NCBI GenBank assembly: GCA_946185485.1
Contig: CAMHJQ010000014.1
Location: 1-64,000 of the forward strand
From: an uncultured Prevotellaceae bacterium
Lineage (GTDB): Bacteria; Bacteroidota; Bacteroidia; Bacteroidales; Bacteroidaceae
Length of the DNA stretch: 64,000 nt
Direction: 5' to 3'
Shown here one piece after another: positions 56,726 to 64,000 of the stretch; position 1 is the first letter of the stretch; every line of letters starts with the position of its first letter. A program made the translations under genes and the position numbers. A model generated the notes under the pieces. The model was not told the DNA's origin, did not search any database, and was given only the letters and a program-made list of their open reading frames with translations.

Positions 56726-57411
56726 ATAACCGAGGGAGTGCTGTGAGAAGCTTGCAGATACACAGTTGTCCGGAGCTCATGGAGCACATCCAGGAGGTGG
56801 GGTTCCTGCCGCTGCTCGATAGTGGTGTGCGGGGCTACTCTGCCGAGGACCTGGTGGACGAGGACTGCCGCTACGTGGTGATGGACGATGGCGGGTGGGA
56901 CTGGCCGCTGTGGAAGTGGAAGGGTCCCATCGTCACCGAGGGACGCTGCGTGTATGGCAAGCTGTTTGCGGGCAAGGCGGGATTCGTCAGTCGTGAGTGG
57001 TGGCCTGATTTGTGCAACTATCGCCGCAGTTCAAGGCCTGCGCCTGCCGTTGGTTCTATAGATGAGGCTATCCTGCTGACGCTTGCCGAGCACGGCAGCC
57101 TGATTACGCGTGAACTGCGTGCGGCGTGTGGTTTCGACGGTCCCAAGATGCGCAGCCGTTTCGATGGTTATGTGACACGCCTGCAGATGGCCTGCCGCAT
57201 CGTCACTGAGGATTTTGTCTATCCCACCGACAAGCACGGACGCGAGTACGGCTGGGGCTGGTCGCTCTTGACCACGCCTGAGCGGTTGTTGGGGCCTGAA
57301 ATATGCCGATGTGAGCGTTCGCCTCAGGAGTCGTTCGAGCGGATGTTTGCTCACTTGCGCAAACTGTTGCCCGAAGCCACCGAGAAGCAGATAATCAAGC
57401 TGATCAAGTAG
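56722..57411 (+). CDS. AlkZ-related winged-helix protein
   Basis: 229 aa. Resembles the AlkZ-related group (distant kin of the AlkX/AlkZ HTH_42 DNA glycosylases): WDWPLWKWKGPIVTEGRCVYGKLFAGKAGFVSREWWPDLCNYRR, then a winged-helix part (AILLTLAEHGSLITRELRAACGF) and DGYVTRLQMACRIVTEDFVY...EYGWGWSLLTTPE. Activity is not proven for this group. The start overlaps the FprA stop, and an MGMT-family gene follows after five bases, which favours a role in alkylation damage (inference). Confidence 0.75.
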   Translation: MNNRGSAVRSLQIHSCPELMEHIQEVGFLPLLDSGVRGYSAEDLVDEDCRYVVMDDGGWDWPLWKWKGPIVTEGRCVYGKLFAGKAGFVSREWWPDLCNYRRSSRPAPAVGSIDEAILLTLAEHGSLITRELRAACGFDGPKMRSRFDGYVTRLQMACRIVTEDFVYPTDKHGREYGWGWSLLTTPERLLGPEICRCERSPQESFERMFAHLRKLLPEATEKQIIKLIK

Positions 57412-57416
57412 GGGGG

Positions 57417-57779
57417 ATGCAGGACTATCCCAATCAGATGTCGCCAGAGCAGGCACGGGCGTTTCGCGATGCCGTGCTCAATATCGTCAGCCAGATTCCT
57501 TGCGGACGGGTGACTACTTATGGTCATATCGCTGTCTGGGCGGGTTGGCCGAGCCATTCGAGGATGGTGGGCAGGACGTTGCGTTATTCGCCAGAGGCAG
57601 AGCAGTTGCCCTGCCATCGTGTGGTGAACAAGGAGGGCCGCACAGCACCCGGCTGGAGTCGTCAACGGACGCTCCTCGAGTCCGAGGGTGTCTCTTTCAA
57701 GGGCAACGGTCATGTGGATATGCAGCGGCATCTTTGGGAGCCGGACATGTCACAATTACAGGAAATTTTGCACTCATGA
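57417..57779 (+). CDS. MGMT-family protein (methylated-DNA-cysteine methyltransferase domain)
   Basis: 120 aa, only the C-terminal catalytic/DNA-binding domain: IPCGRVTTYGHIAVWAGWPSHSRMVGRTLRYSPEAEQLPCHRVVNKEG. The acceptor Cys is present in PCHRV, so it is not an ATL protein (which has PWHR). Such short forms are common in Bacteroidetes. Its stop overlaps the start of the glycerate kinase gene (ATGA). Confidence 0.9.
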   Translation: MQDYPNQMSPEQARAFRDAVLNIVSQIPCGRVTTYGHIAVWAGWPSHSRMVGRTLRYSPEAEQLPCHRVVNKEGRTAPGWSRQRTLLESEGVSFKGNGHVDMQRHLWEPDMSQLQEILHS

Positions 57780-58855
57780 AGCGAAAGATATACGTGGCAA
57801 GCAAGAATATAATCGTAGCGATTGATTCGTTCAAGGGGTGTCTGACGTCGGCTGAGGCTAATCAGGCGGCGGCAAGGGGTATTCTCGACAAGATGCCTGA
57901 TGCTGAGGTGGTGCAGGTGCCTGTGAGCGATGGCGGCGAGGGCTTTATGGAGGCATTCCAGGCGGCGATGGGCGGTGAGTTGGTGGAGGTCAACGTGAAA
58001 GACCCGCTGATGCGCCCCATCATGGCTCAGTATTTGATGACGGGTAATACGGCGGTGATAGAAATCGCCAAGGCCAGCGGACTGACGCTGCTTTCGCTTG
58101 AGGAGCACAACCCGATGGTGGCAACGAGCTACGGTACGGGGCAGCTGGTGGTGAATGCTGTGCGCAGAGGGTGCAGGCGCATTATCGTGGGGCTGGGCGG
58201 CAGTGCCACCAGCGACTGCGGCATAGGCATGCTGCGGGCGGTGATTGATAGTTTTTCGAAGGGAGGCACGTGGGACGATGTCCATGCATTGGATGACGTC
58301 CAGGTCACGATAGCCACCGATGTTACCAATCCGCTGTGTGGCGAGCATGGGGCGGCGTATGTCTTTGCACCTCAGAAGGGCGCGACCCATGAGCAAGTCC
58401 TGGCCCTTGATGCCCGCGCCAAGCGTTTTGCGGCGGTCTCTGCCAAGCATCTGGGCCATGACTGTCAGCACATGCCTGGGGCAGGTGCTGCTGGTGGCTT
58501 AGGATATGCTTTCCTGCAATACATGAAGGCGGAGTGTCGCTCTGGCATCGACCTCCTGCTGGACACCATCCATTTTGACGACCTGCTGCAGGACGCTGAC
58601 CTCGTGATTACCGGTGAAGGCTCTGCTGACCGCCAGACGCTGATGGGAAAGCTGCCTTTCGGCATATTGCAACGTGCTCAGAACCATCACATTCCCGTCA
58701 TGCTGATAGCCGGGTGCATAGCTGACGAGCCACTGCTCCTTGATGCCGGCTTCGCCCGTGTCGCCTGCATCAACCCTCCCGGCTTACCCCTCGAAATCGC
58801 GATGCGACCGGCAACGGCGAAGGAGAATATCCGGGCGACGGTCTGCCCTAAATAG
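57776..58855 (+). CDS. Glycerate kinase (GarK/GlxK family)
   Basis: Phosphorylates D-glycerate, normally to 2-phosphoglycerate. About 359 aa. Motifs: IIVAIDSFKGCLTSAEANQAAARGI, VPVSDGGEGFMEAF, IEIAKASGL, GTGQLV, VGLGGSATSDCGIGML, ATDVTNPLCG, GAGAAGGLGYAFL, TGEGSADRQTLMGKLP. Start at 57776 (MKRKIYVASKNIIVAIDSFKG); the frame extends back to 57500 inside the MGMT gene but that part is shadow translation. Confidence 0.95.
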   Translation: MKRKIYVASKNIIVAIDSFKGCLTSAEANQAAARGILDKMPDAEVVQVPVSDGGEGFMEAFQAAMGGELVEVNVKDPLMRPIMAQYLMTGNTAVIEIAKASGLTLLSLEEHNPMVATSYGTGQLVVNAVRRGCRRIIVGLGGSATSDCGIGMLRAVIDSFSKGGTWDDVHALDDVQVTIATDVTNPLCGEHGAAYVFAPQKGATHEQVLALDARAKRFAAVSAKHLGHDCQHMPGAGAAGGLGYAFLQYMKAECRSGIDLLLDTIHFDDLLQDADLVITGEGSADRQTLMGKLPFGILQRAQNHHIPVMLIAGCIADEPLLLDAGFARVACINPPGLPLEIAMRPATAKENIRATVCPK

Positions 58856-58917
58856 TAAAAAATGATAATTGTTGCAGGTAAAATGGAGAAAGTCTTTGTT
58901 TTATCGAATAAAACTAT

Positions 58918-58925
58918 TATATTTG
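58918..58925 (+). promoter_or_regulatory. -7 box of rubrerythrin
   Basis: TATATTTG followed by CACT with TTG at 58896 as the -33 element; 62-nt leader. Confidence 0.7.
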
Positions 58926-58987
58926 CACTCAGTATTCATTTGCCCCCCAACGACTCGTTGGAGAAACTAAAAAAACTATAAAGACTT

Positions 58988-59530
58988 ATGAAAGAACTAA
59001 AAGGAACGAAGACCGAGCAGAACCTCAAGGAGGCTTTTGCAGGCGAGAGTATGGCGAGGAACAAGTACACGTATTTTGCTTCCCGCGCCAAGAAGGACGG
59101 ATTTGTGCAGATTGCATCTATCTTTGAGGAGACGGCTGCCAACGAGAAGGAACATGCTAAGATGTGGTACAAGTACCTGAACGGCGGTAGCGTGAGCGAT
59201 ACGAAGGCCAACCTGGAGGATGCTGCCAATGGCGAGAATTTCGAGTGGACCGATATGTATGCCCGCATGGCTAAGGAGGCTCGTGAAGAGGGCTTCGACG
59301 AGATTGCCGAGAAGTTCGAACTGGTGGGCGCTATCGAGAAACACCATGAGGAGCGTTATCGCAAGCTGCTGAAGAACATCGAGGATGCTGTGGTCTTCTC
59401 CCGCGAGGGTGATGTCATCTGGCAGTGCAGCAACTGCGGACATATCGTCATCGGCAAGAAGGCTCCGGAAGTTTGCCCTACCTGCGACCATCCGCAGAGC
59501 TACTTCCAGATTAAGGCAGAAAACTACTGA
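58988..59530 (+). CDS. rbr: Rubrerythrin
   Basis: Diiron peroxidase that removes hydrogen peroxide in anaerobes. 180 aa, complete. Ferritin-like domain with [27 protein letters not shown] (ExxH), [24 protein letters not shown] (second ExxH-type site); C-terminal rubredoxin domain [12 protein letters not shown] ... [11 protein letters not shown] with two CxxC. Own promoter. The next gene starts two bases after the stop. Confidence 0.98.
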   Translation: MKELKGTKTEQNLKEAFAGESMARNKYTYFASRAKKDGFVQIASIFEETAANEKEHAKMWYKYLNGGSVSDTKANLEDAANGENFEWTDMYARMAKEAREEGFDEIAEKFELVGAIEKHHEERYRKLLKNIEDAVVFSREGDVIWQCSNCGHIVIGKKAPEVCPTCDHPQSYFQIKAENY

Positions 59531-59531
59531 T

Positions 59532-60149
59532 GTGGCCTCGTATCTGAACACGGAGAATATAGCGCGGAGCAAGGACGGCGTGGAGTATCACCCGCTGCGA
59601 CCTTTCCTGCCGGAGAATGCGCGGGTGCTGTTCCTTGGCAGTTTCCCGCCGCAGCGTAAGCGCTGGTGCATGGACTTCTACTATCCCAACTTCATCAACG
59701 ACCACTGGCGCATCGAGGGACAGATATTCTATGGCGACAAGAACCATTTCGTGGATATGGCGAATAAGCGTTTCAAGATAGACGAGATTGTAGCCTTCTG
59801 CAAGGAGAAAGGGCTCGCATTCTTCGATACATCCACCGCCATCCGTCGCCTGCAGGACAATGCTTCGGACAAGTTCCTGGAAGTGGTGGAGCCAACGGAT
59901 ATCCGTGCCTTGCTTTCTCAACTACCCCGTCTGCGTGCCATCGTCACTACAGGTGAAAAGGCTACCGAGACCATCTGTGCCTCGCTGGGCATTTCCACAA
60001 TTCCCAAGGTCAACGCCTCTGTCACCATTCCTCCATCAGGGAGACTTTTCCTCTATCGTCTCCCGTCTTCTTCTCGTGCTTACCCTTTGTCTTTCGACAA
60101 GAAGGTAGAGGCTTATCGTCAGTTTTTTCAATTAAATGATGCAGAGTGA
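59532..60149 (+). CDS. Uracil-DNA glycosylase superfamily protein
   Basis: About 205 aa. Motif ARVLFLGSFPPQRKRWCMDFYYPNFINDHWRI resembles the N-terminal water-activating loop of the UDG superfamily (MUG/UDG-like 'uracil-DNA glycosylase family protein' of Bacteroidetes), and RAIVTTGEKATETICA plus TIPPSGRLFLYRLPSSSRAYPLSFDKK matches the C-terminal substrate loop. The GTG start at 59532, directly after the rubrerythrin stop, gives MASYLNTENIARSKDG; no in-frame ATG lies near. The open frame upstream (59385) is inside rubrerythrin. Confidence 0.8.
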   Translation: MASYLNTENIARSKDGVEYHPLRPFLPENARVLFLGSFPPQRKRWCMDFYYPNFINDHWRIEGQIFYGDKNHFVDMANKRFKIDEIVAFCKEKGLAFFDTSTAIRRLQDNASDKFLEVVEPTDIRALLSQLPRLRAIVTTGEKATETICASLGISTIPKVNASVTIPPSGRLFLYRLPSSSRAYPLSFDKKVEAYRQFFQLNDAE

Positions 60150-60261
60150 ATACGACGTGGATAAGCACCAGTCTACCCTTGAGTTGCTCCCTGCCTTGCC
60201 CGACAACTGGAAGGACGGCGAGGTAAGTGGTCTGCGCGCCCGTGGAGGCATCACTGAATAA
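60136..60261 (+). pseudogene. Remnant of a glycosidase C-terminus (GH95-like)
   Basis: A 41-codon frame reads STLELLPALPDNWKDGEVSGLRARGGITE. The pattern xLLPALPxxWxxGxVxGLRARGG is highly characteristic of the C-terminal end of GH95-type alpha-fucosidases and related (alpha/alpha)6-barrel enzymes. Nothing else of such an enzyme is present upstream, where the UDG-like gene ends, so this is a decayed 3' remnant. It overlaps the 3' end of the UDG-like gene by 14 bases. Confidence 0.65.
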
Positions 60262-60313
60262 TAAAGAATGTTAAATAAGTAAGGGCGTCCCAACTTTTGG
60301 GACATTCATGCTG

Positions 60314-60321
60314 TACCTTTG
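60314..60321 (+). promoter_or_regulatory. -7 box of the radical SAM/TIGR03915 operon
   Basis: TACCTTTG followed by CAGAC, nine bases before ATG 60330: nearly leaderless. Confidence 0.75.
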
Positions 60322-60329
60322 CAGACGTT

Positions 60330-61634
60330 ATGCTGACAGAGAAGACGATGGAGAAGCTGCGGATACTCGCAGAGTCGGCGAAGTACGACGTGTCGTGCTC
60401 GTCGAGCGGCACTGTGCGCAAAGGCAAGCAGGGCATGGTGGGCTCGACGGTGGGCGGCGTGGGCATCTGCCACTCGTTTGCCGATGATGGGCGTTGCATC
60501 TCGCTGCTGAAGGTGATGCTCACCAACTACTGCATGTACGACTGTGCCTACTGCATCAACCGCCGGAGCAACGACATCAGGCGGGCGACGCTCTCTGTCA
60601 GCGAACTGGAGGAGATTACGATGGAGTTTTATCGCAGGAACTACATCGAGGGCCTGTTTCTATCGAGTGGGGTGGTGCGTAACCCCGACTATACGATGGA
60701 GCGTCTGGCTGCCATTGCCCGCGACCTGAGGACGGTGCATCGCTTCAACGGCTACATCCACCTGAAGAGCATCCCCGGCTGTTCGCAGGAACTGCTCAAC
60801 GAGGCGGGACGCTATGCTGACCGCATGAGCGTCAACATCGAAATCCCCAAAGAGGAGTCGCTGAAGCTGTTGGCACCCGAGAAGGACCATCAGAGCGTGT
60901 TCCAGCCCATGCGCCTCATCCAGCAGGGCGTGCTGGAGAACAAGGAGGACCGCAGGAAATACCGCTATGCGCCGCGCTTTGTGCCGGCGGGGCAATCGAC
61001 GCAGATGATTGTCGGTGCCACGAAGGAGACAGACAAGGATATTCTCACGATGTCGTCGATGCTCTACGGCCAGCCCACCATGCGCCGCGTCTATTATTCA
61101 GGCTATGTCAGTGTCAACACCTACGACCCACGGCTGCCGGTGCTGAAGCAGCCGCCTCTGGTACGCGAGAACCGACTCTATCAGGCCGACTGGCTTCTGC
61201 GCTTCTACCACTTCAGGGTGGACGAGATAGTGGACGAGATACACGCAAACCTCGACTTAGAGGTAGACCCGAAACTGGCATGGGCATTGCGCCATCCAGA
61301 GGCGTTCCCGGTAGACATCAATACCGCCGACTACGAGCAGCTGCTGCGTGTGCCAGGTTTGGGCACGAAGTCTGCCTGGCTGATTGTAAACTCGCGCCGC
61401 TTCAGTCGCCTCACGTCATTCGACCTGAAAAAGATGGGTGTGGTGATGAAGAAGGCCAAGTACTTCATTACCTGCAACGAACTCACCTCGCAGTTTTCCC
61501 AGCCCATCATCGGCATCAACGAGCTGCGCCCGGAACGGCTGCGGCCACTGCTTATCTCGAAGGCACAGCAGAAGCGGGCGGCAGAAGAGCGACAACTGAG
61601 GCTGGACTTCGGAGATGATGAAGGCAACGGATAA
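60330..61634 (+). CDS. Putative DNA modification/repair radical SAM protein (TIGR03916 type)
   Basis: 434 aa. Radical SAM cluster CMYDCAYC (CxxxCxxC) at about 71-78 after LLKVMLTNY; then FLSSGVVRNPDYTMERL, LKSIPGC, VPAGQSTQMIVGATKETD and a C-terminal helix-hairpin-helix (DINTADYEQLLRVPGLGTKSAWLIVNSRR) that suggests DNA binding. This family always pairs with a TIGR03915/DUF4130 protein, here 15 bases downstream. Reaction unknown; a role in DNA lesion repair has been proposed on sequence grounds. The start at 60330 is set by the promoter. Confidence 0.93.
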   Translation: MLTEKTMEKLRILAESAKYDVSCSSSGTVRKGKQGMVGSTVGGVGICHSFADDGRCISLLKVMLTNYCMYDCAYCINRRSNDIRRATLSVSELEEITMEFYRRNYIEGLFLSSGVVRNPDYTMERLAAIARDLRTVHRFNGYIHLKSIPGCSQELLNEAGRYADRMSVNIEIPKEESLKLLAPEKDHQSVFQPMRLIQQGVLENKEDRRKYRYAPRFVPAGQSTQMIVGATKETDKDILTMSSMLYGQPTMRRVYYSGYVSVNTYDPRLPVLKQPPLVRENRLYQADWLLRFYHFRVDEIVDEIHANLDLEVDPKLAWALRHPEAFPVDINTADYEQLLRVPGLGTKSAWLIVNSRRFSRLTSFDLKKMGVVMKKAKYFITCNELTSQFSQPIIGINELRPERLRPLLISKAQQKRAAEERQLRLDFGDDEGNG

Positions 61635-61649
61635 GAAACTGACGGTGCG

Positions 61650-62444
61650 ATGACGGTATATGTGTTTGACGGAACAATGGACGGCCTGCTGACGGCAGTG
61701 TTCGACGCATTTCTTTTGAAGGAGCAGCCAGAGCAGCTGCTGGCTGAAGGCGATGTGCTGCCGTTGTTCTGCGACCATACCTATCACGTGACGACAGACG
61801 AGGAAAAGGCGCAACGGGTATGGGCCGGACTGGAGAAGAAACTGCCGTGCGAGGCGCTGCGACTGATTTCCGTCAGCTGGCTGTCGGAACTGAGGGAGCT
61901 GAACACGCCGCTATTCCTATATATATGTAAGGTGTTCCGTCAGGGGGATATATCGCGTAACTTTGCCGACGCTGATGTGCTGGCTGTGACGAACATCGCC
62001 CGCCGCGTGCTGCACGAGCAGTTGAGGATGAAGCAGTTCATCCGTTTCCAGAAGGCGAAGGACGGAACTTATCTGGGCGTCGTCTCGCCGGACCATAACG
62101 TGCTGCCCACGATCATTGCCCACTTTCAGGACCGCTTCAATGACCAGCCGTGGCTGATATACGATGCGAAGAGGCACTATGGCTACTATTATGGAGCCTC
62201 CCCCAACCCCTCCAAAGGGAGGGAGGACGTGATACGCGTGACGTTTGAGGACGAAAGCGCCGTGCCCTTCGACTTGCGGAACGGCAAGATGGATGCCGAG
62301 GTGCTGAGCGATGATGACCAGTTACTCCAGAACCTCTGGCGCACCTACTTCAAGGCCATCTGCATCAAGGAGCGCATGAATCCCCGCAAGCAGTTGCAGG
62401 ACATGCCGCGCCGCTATTGGAAATACATGACAGAAAAGAATTAA
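61650..62444 (+). CDS. TIGR03915/DUF4130-like partner of the radical SAM protein
   Basis: 264 aa. N-terminal TVYVFDGTMDGLLTAVFDAF and central TNIARRVLHEQLRMKQFIRFQKAKDGTYLGVVSPDHNVLPTIIAHFQDRFNDQPWLIYDAKRHYGYYY define the family, ending with FKAICIKERMNPRKQLQDMPRRYWKYMTE. DUF4130 is a UDG-like fold. At about 183-193 the peptide ASPNPSKGRED is encoded by a palindromic repeat (62196-62226) and is likely an insertion. Overall a two-protein system of unknown DNA-related function. Confidence 0.9.
   Translation: MTVYVFDGTMDGLLTAVFDAFLLKEQPEQLLAEGDVLPLFCDHTYHVTTDEEKAQRVWAGLEKKLPCEALRLISVSWLSELRELNTPLFLYICKVFRQGDISRNFADADVLAVTNIARRVLHEQLRMKQFIRFQKAKDGTYLGVVSPDHNVLPTIIAHFQDRFNDQPWLIYDAKRHYGYYYGASPNPSKGREDVIRVTFEDESAVPFDLRNGKMDAEVLSDDDQLLQNLWRTYFKAICIKERMNPRKQLQDMPRRYWKYMTEKN
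62196..62226. repeat. Palindromic element in the TIGR03915-like gene
   Basis: CCTCCCCCAACCCCTCCAAA then GGGAGGGAGG. Matches the mutS2 element (CCTCCTCCAACCCCTCCCAA). Encodes SPNPSKGRE, compared with SSNPSQRRG in MutS2. Confidence 0.8.
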
Positions 62445-62445
62445 G

Positions 62446-63237
62446 ATGATGACACAGAAATACGCATTATTCTTCGACATCGACGGCACGCTGGTGAGTT
62501 TCCAGACGCACGAGATACCCGCATCGACCATCCTCGCGCTCACGCAGGCCAAGGCCAACGGTTCGAGGGTGTATATCGCCACGGGCCGTCCACCATTGAT
62601 TATCACTAATCTGGGGGATATTGAGCACCTCATTGATGGCTATATCACCATCAACGGTGCTTTGTGCTATGTGGGCGATGAACTGATTACTTGCCAGCCC
62701 ATCCCGAAGGAAGACGTGATGACCTGTCTGAAGGACTGCCAGGAGAAAGGCAACAGCCTGATAGTGGTAGGCCGTCATGATGTGGCGGTAGTCGACGTCA
62801 ACGGGGATGTAGACCGCATCTTCCGTCAGATGCTTGCCGTGAGGAATCTCGACAAGGCCGCGTCGCTGGACGTTGTATTGCAACAGGACATTCTGCAGCT
62901 GACGGCCTTCTTCCCCGCCGACTACGAGCCCGAGCTGATGGCCCGTATGCCGCAATGCGTGTCAGGCCGCTGGCATCCGGAGTTTACCGACATCACCGCC
63001 AACGGTGCAGACAAGGGCAAAGGCATCCTGGCGATAGCTCTCCATGAGGGCTTTGACGTCAGTCGCACGATGGCCTTTGGCGACGGCGGCAACGACACGT
63101 CGATGATTCTCCAGGCCGGCATCGGCGTCGCCATGGGCAACGCCATCGACGCCCTCAAGCAACAGGCCGACTACGTCACCACCTCCGTTGACGACGACGG
63201 CATACTGAACGCCCTGCGGCACTTCAACGTCATATAG
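62446..63237 (+). CDS. Cof-type HAD-IIB family phosphatase
   Basis: 263 aa. HAD motif I FFDIDGTLVSF, motif II ATGRPP, motif III around KGKGILAIA and motif IV AFGDGGNDTSMI, followed by the typical VAMGNAIDALKQQADYVTTSVDDDGI. Type IIB cap domain between motifs II and III. Substrate is probably a sugar phosphate or related cytosolic phosphate. One base separates it from the previous stop. The 3' end overlaps the convergent AlkD-like gene by 67 bp. Confidence 0.95.
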   Translation: MMTQKYALFFDIDGTLVSFQTHEIPASTILALTQAKANGSRVYIATGRPPLIITNLGDIEHLIDGYITINGALCYVGDELITCQPIPKEDVMTCLKDCQEKGNSLIVVGRHDVAVVDVNGDVDRIFRQMLAVRNLDKAASLDVVLQQDILQLTAFFPADYEPELMARMPQCVSGRWHPEFTDITANGADKGKGILAIALHEGFDVSRTMAFGDGGNDTSMILQAGIGVAMGNAIDALKQQADYVTTSVDDDGILNALRHFNVI

Positions 63238-63980
63238 TATTGTCGCTCCTGTTCGGGCATTTTCTCTATGGCATAGCGGAGCATGGTTCGTGGCATTTCT
63301 TGGGCGTGCTGACGGAGGAAGTCCCTTAACAAGTCCATGGATACGCGCTTGCCCATTTCGCGCAGCATCCAGCCGACGGCCTTGTGCATGAGGTCGTGCG
63401 GATGATGCAGATGTATCTCGGCATAGCGCAGGCACCATGACGGGTCGCCCATCTGGGACGTCTTCCACGAGCATACGATGCTCATGCGCTGTTTCCAGAG
63501 GTTTTCGCTCTGTGCCAAGCCGTCGAGCACCTTTATCTTATAGTCCCTGTCTCCCAGGTTTGTGGGTAGGAGGAGCCAGTGGCCGAGAATCTTGTGGACG
63601 GAGAGATCGACCAAGTCCCAGTTGTTGGCTCGCTCAGCGTACTGCAAGTAGAATGTGACGATTGCGTCGCGGTCGCGGATGGCCTTTTCGTCATTCTCCA
63701 ATCGTTTCGTTGCCAGTCTTTCAAACTTCGCCACAAGAATCAGCAGTCCGCAGAGCCTCACTTCGTGCCAGCGGCTGTTGAGCAAGACGGGGATTTCGGT
63801 CAGGGGGAAATCCTTGGGCACTGCCTTGACAACCTCGCGTGTCTGCGGCACCTTCAGGCCCAGGAACTCGTCGCCCTCGCCATACTCACCGGGCCCCGTC
63901 TTGAAGAAGCCCATGAGTATCCGCCGCTGCTCGTCATTATACAGCGACTCCATATAGCTGATAATCTCGTTAGCCGTCAT
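63171..63980 (-). CDS. DNA alkylation repair protein (AlkD-like HEAT-repeat)
   Basis: 269 aa, all-helical, with the AlkD/AlkC-like signatures VPQTREVVK, SRWHEVRLCGLLILV, NNWDLVDLSVHKILG, SENLWKQRMSIVCSW and MHKAVGWMLREMGKR; Trp and Asp residues for excision of N3/N7-alkyl purines are in place. The last ~22 residues (after MLRYAIEKMPEQERQYY) are read from the opposite strand of the HAD gene and are likely dispensable. With the AlkZ-related and MGMT genes it makes three alkylation-repair-type genes within 8 kb. Confidence 0.93.
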   Translation of the reverse strand: MTANEIISYMESLYNDEQRRILMGFFKTGPGEYGEGDEFLGLKVPQTREVVKAVPKDFPLTEIPVLLNSRWHEVRLCGLLILVAKFERLATKRLENDEKAIRDRDAIVTFYLQYAERANNWDLVDLSVHKILGHWLLLPTNLGDRDYKIKVLDGLAQSENLWKQRMSIVCSWKTSQMGDPSWCLRYAEIHLHHPHDLMHKAVGWMLREMGKRVSMDLLRDFLRQHAQEMPRTMLRYAIEKMPEQERQYYMTLKCRRAFSMPSSSTEVVT

Positions 63981-64000
63981 GATGCTTCTTTATTGTTTTG

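Noticed and set aside
57500..57775. N-terminal extension of glycerate kinase to 451 aa
   Set aside because: The extension lies wholly inside the MGMT gene in another frame; the kinase family start fits 57776, which overlaps the MGMT stop as ATGA.

Overview
The window looks like a chromosomal segment of a gut- or oral-type Bacteroidales, most like Prevotella and relatives. The evidence is the Bacteroidetes -7 promoter box (TAnnTTTG, usually TACCTTTGC) in front of almost every transcription unit, a hybrid two-component regulator with an AraC output domain, a TonB-dependent receptor with a carboxypeptidase-regulatory N-terminal domain, lipoproteins with short Cys signals, lysine synthesis through DapL, and a type-B L31. 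Genus is an inference.

Layout. 1-2548: a left-truncated PPC-domain gene, small unknown genes, an SGNH hydrolase, and an AT-rich, probably frameshifted gene next to a tRNA-Ser(UGA) (2650-2734). 2899-8503: mutS2, a TrpB2-type tryptophan synthase beta and a sodium:solute symporter. 8506-13473: a sensor-less hybrid two-component protein, a palindromic operator region with a candidate small RNA, trxB-gpx, a secreted NUC-type nuclease and L31. 13574-17600: a GH43 lipoprotein, then a SUMF1-domain protein whose C-terminus looks like the variable region of a diversity-generating retroelement, flanked on both sides by arrays of about 22 bp periodicity. 17896-25751: a TonB receptor and two OB-fold lipoproteins divergent from a secreted EEP-family nuclease/phosphatase, plus udk. 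25892-35253: lipoprotein, HdeD-like protein, pfkA, histidine phosphatase, Ser/Gly/His-rich secreted protein, a PurF homologue without the N-terminal Cys, Nif3, Zn-ribbon coiled-coil protein and holA. 36022-40882: an XRE regulator and a Phe/Tyr operon (pheA, aminotransferase, DAHP synthase-chorismate mutase, tyrA) behind a textbook ribosome-mediated attenuator. 40925-52763: a patatin, then a leftward operon of glutamine-using enzymes (pyrG-purF-carA-half-length carB-asnB) and a nitrogen operon (P-II, amt, porin). 53089-63980: dapF-dapL, the oxygen-defence proteins FprA and rubrerythrin, and a concentration of DNA-repair-like genes (AlkZ-related, MGMT, UDG-like, radical SAM/TIGR03915 pair, AlkD-like).

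The least expected theme is repeat insertion into essential enzymes. Palindromic CCCCTCC/GGAGGGG elements, CACAGAG elements and 7-bp tandem arrays sit in frame inside mutS2, pyrG, dapF, carA, purF and the TIGR03915-like gene. In pyrG, dapF, carA, purF and the glnB-amt spacer they occur as inverted pairs with the same relative orientation, like BIME/REP pairs or Rickettsia palindromic elements. Other points of note are the attenuator, the orphan variable-region protein, the 22-bp arrays and a CarB ending at the boundary between its two synthetase halves.

All calls come from reading the sequence without database searches; family assignments rest on recognised motifs.
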